Below are positions 12,941-16,875 of a stretch of 16,875 nt of DNA, piece after piece. The notes under the pieces were generated by a model. It had not been told where the DNA came from. It saw nothing but the letters and a program-made list of their open reading frames with translations, and did no database searches. The position numbers and the translations under genes are program-made. Position 1 is the first letter of the stretch. Each line of letters starts with the position of its first letter. Origin of the DNA: JAQGMJ01 sp036271855 (GTDB lineage Bacteria > Pseudomonadota > Gammaproteobacteria > Burkholderiales > JAEUOS01); the NCBI GenBank assembly GCA_036271855.1, contig DATAZV010000487.1:1-16875 (forward strand), read 5' to 3'.

Positions 12941-14104
12941 TCACAGGCCAGCAGCCGCGCGCAGCGCGGCTGCCTTGTCCGTTTTTTCCCAGGAGAACTC
13001 CGGCTCTTCACGCCCGAAGTGCCCGTACGCAGCGGTCTTCTCATAGATCGGACGCAGCAGGTCGAGCATCTGGATGATGCCCTTGGGACGCAGGTCGAAG
13101 TGTTCCTGCACCAGTTGCGACAGCTTTTCGTCGCTGATCTTGCCGGTGCCTTCGGTGGTGACCCACACCGAGGTGGGCTTGGCCACGCCGATGGCGTAGG
13201 AAACCTGAATCAGGCACTTGGTGGCGAGGCCGGCGGCGACCACGTTCTTGGCGACGTAGCGGGCGGCGTAGGCGGCGGATCGGTCGACTTTCGACGGATC
13301 TTTGCCGGAGAAAGCGCCGCCGCCGTGCTGGGCGTAGCCGCCGTAGGTGTCGACGATGATCTTGCGGCCGGTGAGGCCGCAGTCGCCCTGAGGGCCGCCG
13401 GTGACGAAGCGGCCGGTGGGGTTGACCAGGTAGCGGATGTTCTTGCCGACCAGCTCTTTGGGCAGGATCGGCTTGATGATGTGTTCGATCACCGCCTCTT
13501 CGATGTCCTTGTGCTTCATTTCCGGCGAATGCTGGGTAGACAGCACGACGGTGTCGATTTCCTTCGGTTTGCCGTCGACGTAGCGCACGGTGACCTGCGA
13601 CTTGGCGTCCGGGCGCAGCCAGTTCAGGCGGCCGTCGCGGCGCACCTGGCTCTGGCGCTCGACCAGGCGGTGCGACAGGTGGATCGGCAGGGGCATCAGC
13701 TCGGGGGTGTCGTCGCAGGCGAAGCCGAACATCAGACCCTGGTCGCCGGCGCCCTGGTCAAGGTCCAAACCCTGGCCTTCGGTCACACCCTGGGAAATGT
13801 CGGGGCTCTGCTTGTCGTAGCAGACCATCACCGCGCAGCCCTTGTAGTCGATGCCGTAGTCGGTGTTGTCGTAGCCGATGCGCTTGATCGTCTCGCGCGC
13901 CACCTTGATGTAATCGACATTGGCGTTGGTGGTGATCTCGCCCGCCAGCACCACCAGGCCGGTGTTGCACAGGGTTTCGGCGGCAACGCGGGAAGTCTTG
14001 TCCTGGGCTAAAATCGCGTCCAGAATGGCGTCCGAAATCTGGTCAGACACCTTGTCCGGGTGGCCTTCGGAGACGGACTCGGACGTGAACAGGTAATCAC
14101 TCAT
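12941..14104 (-). CDS. metK: S-adenosylmethionine synthetase
   Basis: The 387-residue enzyme joins methionine and ATP to make S-adenosylmethionine. Signatures: FTSESVSEGHPDKVSDQISD at residues 6-25 with His15 and Asp17 of the ATP site, GAGDQGLMFG in the central part, and the phosphate-binding region with GGGAFSGKDPSKVDRSAAY. Length is normal for betaproteobacteria. Start ATG 14104 is chosen because the family begins here; a TTG six codons upstream is possible. No strong ribosome-binding site is visible. The gene is divergent from the acyltransferase gene and convergent with the CREST hydrolase gene. The end of the gene is duplicated 139 bp downstream (12802-12846), which suggests that this locus has recombined. 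It complements ahcY and metF in the methyl cycle but is not in their operon. Confidence 0.97.
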   Translation of the reverse strand: MSDYLFTSESVSEGHPDKVSDQISDAILDAILAQDKTSRVAAETLCNTGLVVLAGEITTNANVDYIKVARETIKRIGYDNTDYGIDYKGCAVMVCYDKQSPDISQGVTEGQGLDLDQGAGDQGLMFGFACDDTPELMPLPIHLSHRLVERQSQVRRDGRLNWLRPDAKSQVTVRYVDGKPKEIDTVVLSTQHSPEMKHKDIEEAVIEHIIKPILPKELVGKNIRYLVNPTGRFVTGGPQGDCGLTGRKIIVDTYGGYAQHGGGAFSGKDPSKVDRSAAYAARYVAKNVVAAGLATKCLIQVSYAIGVAKPTSVWVTTEGTGKISDEKLSQLVQEHFDLRPKGIIQMLDLLRPIYEKTAAYGHFGREEPEFSWEKTDKAAALRAAAGL

Positions 14105-14140
14105 GGCAGGTGCGGTCGGCAAGTGTTGGTCAAGCTTGTG

Positions 14141-14149
14141 ATTTTAACA
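14141..14149 (-). promoter_or_regulatory. Extended -10 promoter of metK
   Basis: TGT-TAAAAT on the minus strand is an extended -10 element placed to start a transcript near 14133, about 30 bases before the metK ATG. The -35 region is poor, which is usual for extended -10 promoters. Confidence 0.5.
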
Positions 14150-14223
14150 GACTCGCCCGCCCGGCCTTAGCCGCATTCCTTAGTTGCTTAAGCCCGCTTT
14201 CAGGCCGGCCCTCCTCAAGCCCA

Positions 14224-15096
14224 TTGCTCAAATTCCTGTTCCTTTGCGTCTCGCGCCTTCCCCTGCCCTGGCTGCATGCCATCGGCGGCGCCATCGGTGC
14301 GGCTTCCTATCGCTGGGCTGCCTCGTTTCGCCGCCAGATCGACACCAATATGGCGCAGGCCGGCTATGACGACCCGGCCCTGCGCCGCGCCACCGCGCGC
14401 GAAATCGGCAAGGCGATGGCCGAGATTCCCGCCATCTGGCTGCGCCCGCTGGCGCAGGTAGAGCGCCTGGTGCGCGAGACCAGCGGCTGGGAGCACATCA
14501 GCGCCGCGCAGTCCGCCGGACGCCCGATCGTCTTTCTCACCCCGCACCTAGGCTGCTTCGAGATCACGGCACAGGCTTATGCGGCCCGCACTGCACCGGA
14601 CAAGCCCATCACCGTGCTGTATCGCCCGCCGCGCCAGGCAGTGCTGGCGCCGCTGATCCAGGCCGGGCGCGGCCGCCCCAATATGCGCCTGGCCGCCGCC
14701 GACCTGGGCGGCGTGCGCGCCCTGATGCGCGCCCTGAAAAACGGCGAAGCCGCGGGCCTCTTGCCGGACCAGAGCCCGCGCTTCGGCGAAGGCGTGTGGG
14801 CGCCGTTTTTCGGCCGCCCGGCGTTCACCGTTACCCTGACGCGCCGCCTGGTGCGCGCCGGGCGCGCCCTGGTGCTGCTGGCCTACGCCGAGCGCCTGCC
14901 GCGCGGCGCCGGCTACCGCCTGGTGGTCGAGCCTTTCAACCAGACCCTGTCGGAAGACGAAACCGAAGCAGCCACGCAAATCAACCACGCACTCGAAACC
15001 CTGATCCGCCGCCTGCCCACGCAATACCTGTGGAACTACAACCGCTACAAGGTCCCGCCCGGCGTGCCGCAGCCGCCGGCGCCCGCGGCACCATGA
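14224..15096 (+). CDS. LpxL/HtrB-family lysophospholipid acyltransferase (first copy)
   Basis: The 290-residue protein belongs to the lipid A late acyltransferases, which add a secondary fatty acyl chain to lipid A at the inner membrane. It has one N-terminal hydrophobic segment (FLFLCVSRLPLPWLHAIGG), then the catalytic HX4E motif His108-LGCF-Glu113 in TPHLGCFE, DQSPRFGEGVWAPFFG, and the C-terminal QYLWNYNRYK. TTG 14224 is chosen as the start because homologous proteins begin near this hydrophobic segment; the longer frame from GTG 14110 would add 38 residues and overlap the metK promoter. No Shine-Dalgarno sequence is clear, so the start is uncertain. A second paralogue follows ten bases downstream. 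The acyl chain and site cannot be told from sequence; ornithine-lipid-type acylation is less likely. Confidence 0.87.
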   Translation: MLKFLFLCVSRLPLPWLHAIGGAIGAASYRWAASFRRQIDTNMAQAGYDDPALRRATAREIGKAMAEIPAIWLRPLAQVERLVRETSGWEHISAAQSAGRPIVFLTPHLGCFEITAQAYAARTAPDKPITVLYRPPRQAVLAPLIQAGRGRPNMRLAAADLGGVRALMRALKNGEAAGLLPDQSPRFGEGVWAPFFGRPAFTVTLTRRLVRAGRALVLLAYAERLPRGAGYRLVVEPFNQTLSEDETEAATQINHALETLIRRLPTQYLWNYNRYKVPPGVPQPPAPAAP

Positions 15097-15106
15097 GGCG
15101 CGCATC

Positions 15107-15967
15107 ATGAGCCTGCCGGTGCTATGGCTGATGTACCTGATCCACTTCCTGCCAGTGCCGGCGATCCGCGCGCTGGGCGCCGGCCTGGGCCGCCTGCTGT
15201 ATCTGGTCGGCCGCTCGCGGCGGCGCGTGGCCGATACCAACTTCCGCCTGTGCTTTCCGGAACTGGACGCTGCCGCGCGCGACGCCCTGGTGCGCGCCAC
15301 CTTCATCTGCTTCGCCCAAAGCGTGCTGGATCGCGCGGTACTGTGGCACGGCTCGGAGGCGCGCCTGCGCGATTTCGTGCGCGTCGAGTGCGAGGAGCAC
15401 TTGCTGCCGCACCTGGGCAAGCCGCTGATCATCCTGGCGCCGCACTTCGCCGGCATGGAAGCCGGCGGCACGCGGCTGTCGATGGACCGCCACATGATGA
15501 GCCTGTTTTCCAACCAGAAAGACCCGCATTTCAACCGCGCGCTGTTGGCGGGCCGCTCGCGCTTCAACGACGCCATTTTGGTGTCACGCCAGGACGGCGT
15601 GCGCAAGGCGGTGCGCGAACTGAAAAACGCCGTGCCTTTCTACTACCTGCCGGACATGGACCTGGGGCCGCGCGACGCCATTTTCGTCCCCTTCTTCGGC
15701 ACCCTGGCCGCCACCGTCACCGCCGTTTCGCGCCTGGCGCAACTCACCGGTGCCGCCGTCATGCCCTGCGTCACCCGCATGAGCGACAACGGCTACACCT
15801 CCAGGCTCTATCCGGCCTGGGACAATTTCCCCAGCGGCGATATGCAGGACGACACCCGGCGCATGAACGCCTTCATCGAAGAGCAGGCGCGCGCCATGCC
15901 GGCGCAGTACCATTGGCTGCACAAGCGCTTCAAGACGCGGCCGCCGGGCGAGCCCTCCCTGTATTGA
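15107..15967 (+). CDS. LpxL/HtrB-family lysophospholipid acyltransferase (second copy)
   Basis: The 286-residue paralogue of the preceding protein has the same plan: an N-terminal hydrophobic segment (LPVLWLMYLIHFLPV), catalytic His113-FAGM-Glu118 in APHFAGMEAGG, DMDLGPRDAIFVPFFG, and a C-terminal QYHWLHKRFKTRP. ATG 15107 has GAGG eight bases upstream, overlapping the stop of the first copy, so the two are probably translated from one mRNA. Two different acyltransferases side by side fit the addition of two secondary chains to lipid A by an LpxL/LpxM-like pair; which does which is not visible. Confidence 0.9.
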   Translation: MSLPVLWLMYLIHFLPVPAIRALGAGLGRLLYLVGRSRRRVADTNFRLCFPELDAAARDALVRATFICFAQSVLDRAVLWHGSEARLRDFVRVECEEHLLPHLGKPLIILAPHFAGMEAGGTRLSMDRHMMSLFSNQKDPHFNRALLAGRSRFNDAILVSRQDGVRKAVRELKNAVPFYYLPDMDLGPRDAIFVPFFGTLAATVTAVSRLAQLTGAAVMPCVTRMSDNGYTSRLYPAWDNFPSGDMQDDTRRMNAFIEEQARAMPAQYHWLHKRFKTRPPGEPSLY

Positions 15968-15997
15968 CGCCGCGGCTTTGCGCCGCCGTGGGAAACG

Positions 15998-16594
15998 ATG
16001 GAATACAACTTCTTCTCCGCCACCGTATTGCTGCTGCTGGTGTTCGACCCCTTCGGCAGCATTCCTGTCTTTGCCGCCGCGCTCGACCGCGTGGCCGTGG
16101 AGCGCCGGCGCGTGGTGCTGTGCCGCGAATGCGTGATCGCCTTCGCGGTGCTGGCCGCCTTCCTGTTCGGCGGCGAGGGTTTCCTGCAACTGATGCATTT
16201 GTCGAACGCCTCGCTACAGCTTTCCGGCGGCATCGTGCTGTTCCTGATCGCGCTGCGCATGATCTTTCCCTCGGGCGACGGCATTTTCGGCGCACTGCCC
16301 GAAGGTGAGCCGATGGTCTTTCCGCTGGCCGTGCCCATGCTCGCCGGCCCCTCGGCCCTGGCCACCGTGCTGCTGCTGGGCGCGCAGCAGCCCGAGCGCA
16401 AGCTGGAATGGCTGGGCGCGCTGGCGCTGGCCACCATCATCAGCGCGCTAATTCTTTCGGTGGCCGACCGCCTGCAGCGCCGCCTCGGCGAGCCGGTGGT
16501 GGCTGCCTTCGAGCGTTTGATGGGGCTGATCCTGTCGGCGCTGGCAGTGGAAATGCTGCTCTCCGGCTTGCGCATGATCGAGGTCATCGCGTAG
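15998..16594 (+). CDS. MarC-family integral membrane protein
   Basis: The 198-residue protein has about six transmembrane segments and the family signatures LLLVFDPFGSIPVF near the N terminus and PLAVPMLAGPSALATVLLL in the middle. MarC proteins have no proven function; the old link with multiple antibiotic resistance was not supported by later work. Start ATG 15998 has GGGA five bases upstream. It lies 30 bp after the second acyltransferase gene and 29 bp before dapF on the same strand, so the four genes may form one transcript. Confidence 0.88.
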   Translation: MEYNFFSATVLLLLVFDPFGSIPVFAAALDRVAVERRRVVLCRECVIAFAVLAAFLFGGEGFLQLMHLSNASLQLSGGIVLFLIALRMIFPSGDGIFGALPEGEPMVFPLAVPMLAGPSALATVLLLGAQQPERKLEWLGALALATIISALILSVADRLQRRLGEPVVAAFERLMGLILSALAVEMLLSGLRMIEVIA

Positions 16595-16623
16595 CCGCGC
16601 CGCGCGCGGTAAGCTTAAGCGCT

Positions 16624-16875
16624 ATGAAACTCAAATTCACCAAGATGCATGGCCTGGGCAACGACTTTGTCGTGCTCGACGGCATCCACCAGGACATCAA
16701 TCTCAGCGAAGCGCAGTGGCGCTACCTGGGTGACCGCCATTTCGGCGTCGGCGCCGACCAGATGCTGGTGGTGGAAAAAGCGCAATCGGCCGACGCGGAC
16801 TTTCGCTACCGCATCATCAACGCCGACGGCGGCGAAGTGGAGCAGTGCGGCAACGGCGCGCGCTGCTTTGTGCGC
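16624..16875 (+). CDS. dapF: Diaminopimelate epimerase, 5' part only
   Basis: The first 84 codons are present and the gene is cut by the window end. DapF converts LL- to meso-diaminopimelate for lysine and peptidoglycan synthesis. Family signatures are KFTKMHGLGNDFVVLD at residues 4-19, RHFGVGADQ at 38-46 and NADGGEVEQCGNGARC at 66-81, with Cys75 as one of the two catalytic cysteines. A full protein is usually about 275-290 residues. ATG 16624 is the family start; the ribosome-binding site is weak. Confidence 0.96.
   Translation, partial: MKLKFTKMHGLGNDFVVLDGIHQDINLSEAQWRYLGDRHFGVGADQMLVVEKAQSADADFRYRIINADGGEVEQCGNGARCFVR

Noticed and set aside
14110..14223. N-terminal extension of the first acyltransferase from GTG 14110
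   Set aside because: It would overlap the metK promoter and add 38 residues before the usual hydrophobic N terminus of the family, and no ribosome-binding site supports it.

Overview
The window is GC-rich chromosomal DNA from a betaproteobacterium, most likely order Burkholderiales and possibly near Oxalobacteraceae. The family placement is inferred from gene order (metK divergent from two LpxL-type acyltransferases followed by dapF; ahcY and metF behind an SAH riboswitch) and from protein sequence, not from a search. No phage genes, IS elements, CRISPR arrays, tRNAs or rRNAs were seen.

Layout. Positions 1-781 hold no convincing protein gene, but contain a foldable stretch closed by an intrinsic terminator, a possible leader RNA. 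A class V aminotransferase of the alanine/serine-glyoxylate type (782-2038) and a class III nucleotide cyclase fused to an FHA domain (2077-3006) follow as a likely operon. A small TonB-C-like lipoprotein (complement 3044-3553) converges on them. A palindrome-rich intergenic region (3554-3800) separates it from a 5.1-kb gene (3801-8882). That gene encodes a 1693-residue, almost wholly coiled-coil protein with one membrane anchor near the C terminus, and it carries a 109-residue super-repeat.

The minus strand from 11811 to 8920 is a methyl-cycle operon: SAH riboswitch, ahcY, a hairpin-rich gap, a four-helix holin-like membrane protein, and metF overlapping it by 4 bp. AhcY removes S-adenosylhomocysteine and MetF supplies methyl-tetrahydrofolate to remethylate homocysteine. 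MetK, encoded nearby (complement 12941-14104), makes S-adenosylmethionine. A CREST-family (alkaline ceramidase-like) membrane hydrolase lies between ahcY and metK on the plus strand. Divergent from metK run two lipid A-type acyltransferases, a MarC-family membrane protein and the 5' part of dapF, which is cut by the window end.

Most unusual observations: (1) the giant tail-anchored coiled-coil protein and its 109-residue periodicity, for which I recognise no described family; (2) a second copy of the last 14 codons plus stop of metK, 139 bp downstream of the real end, differing at nine bases that are all synonymous, which suggests a displaced or recombined metK terminus; (3) three perfect or near-perfect hairpins packed between ahcY and the membrane-protein gene in the riboswitch-controlled operon; (4) a possible structured leader RNA before the aminotransferase.
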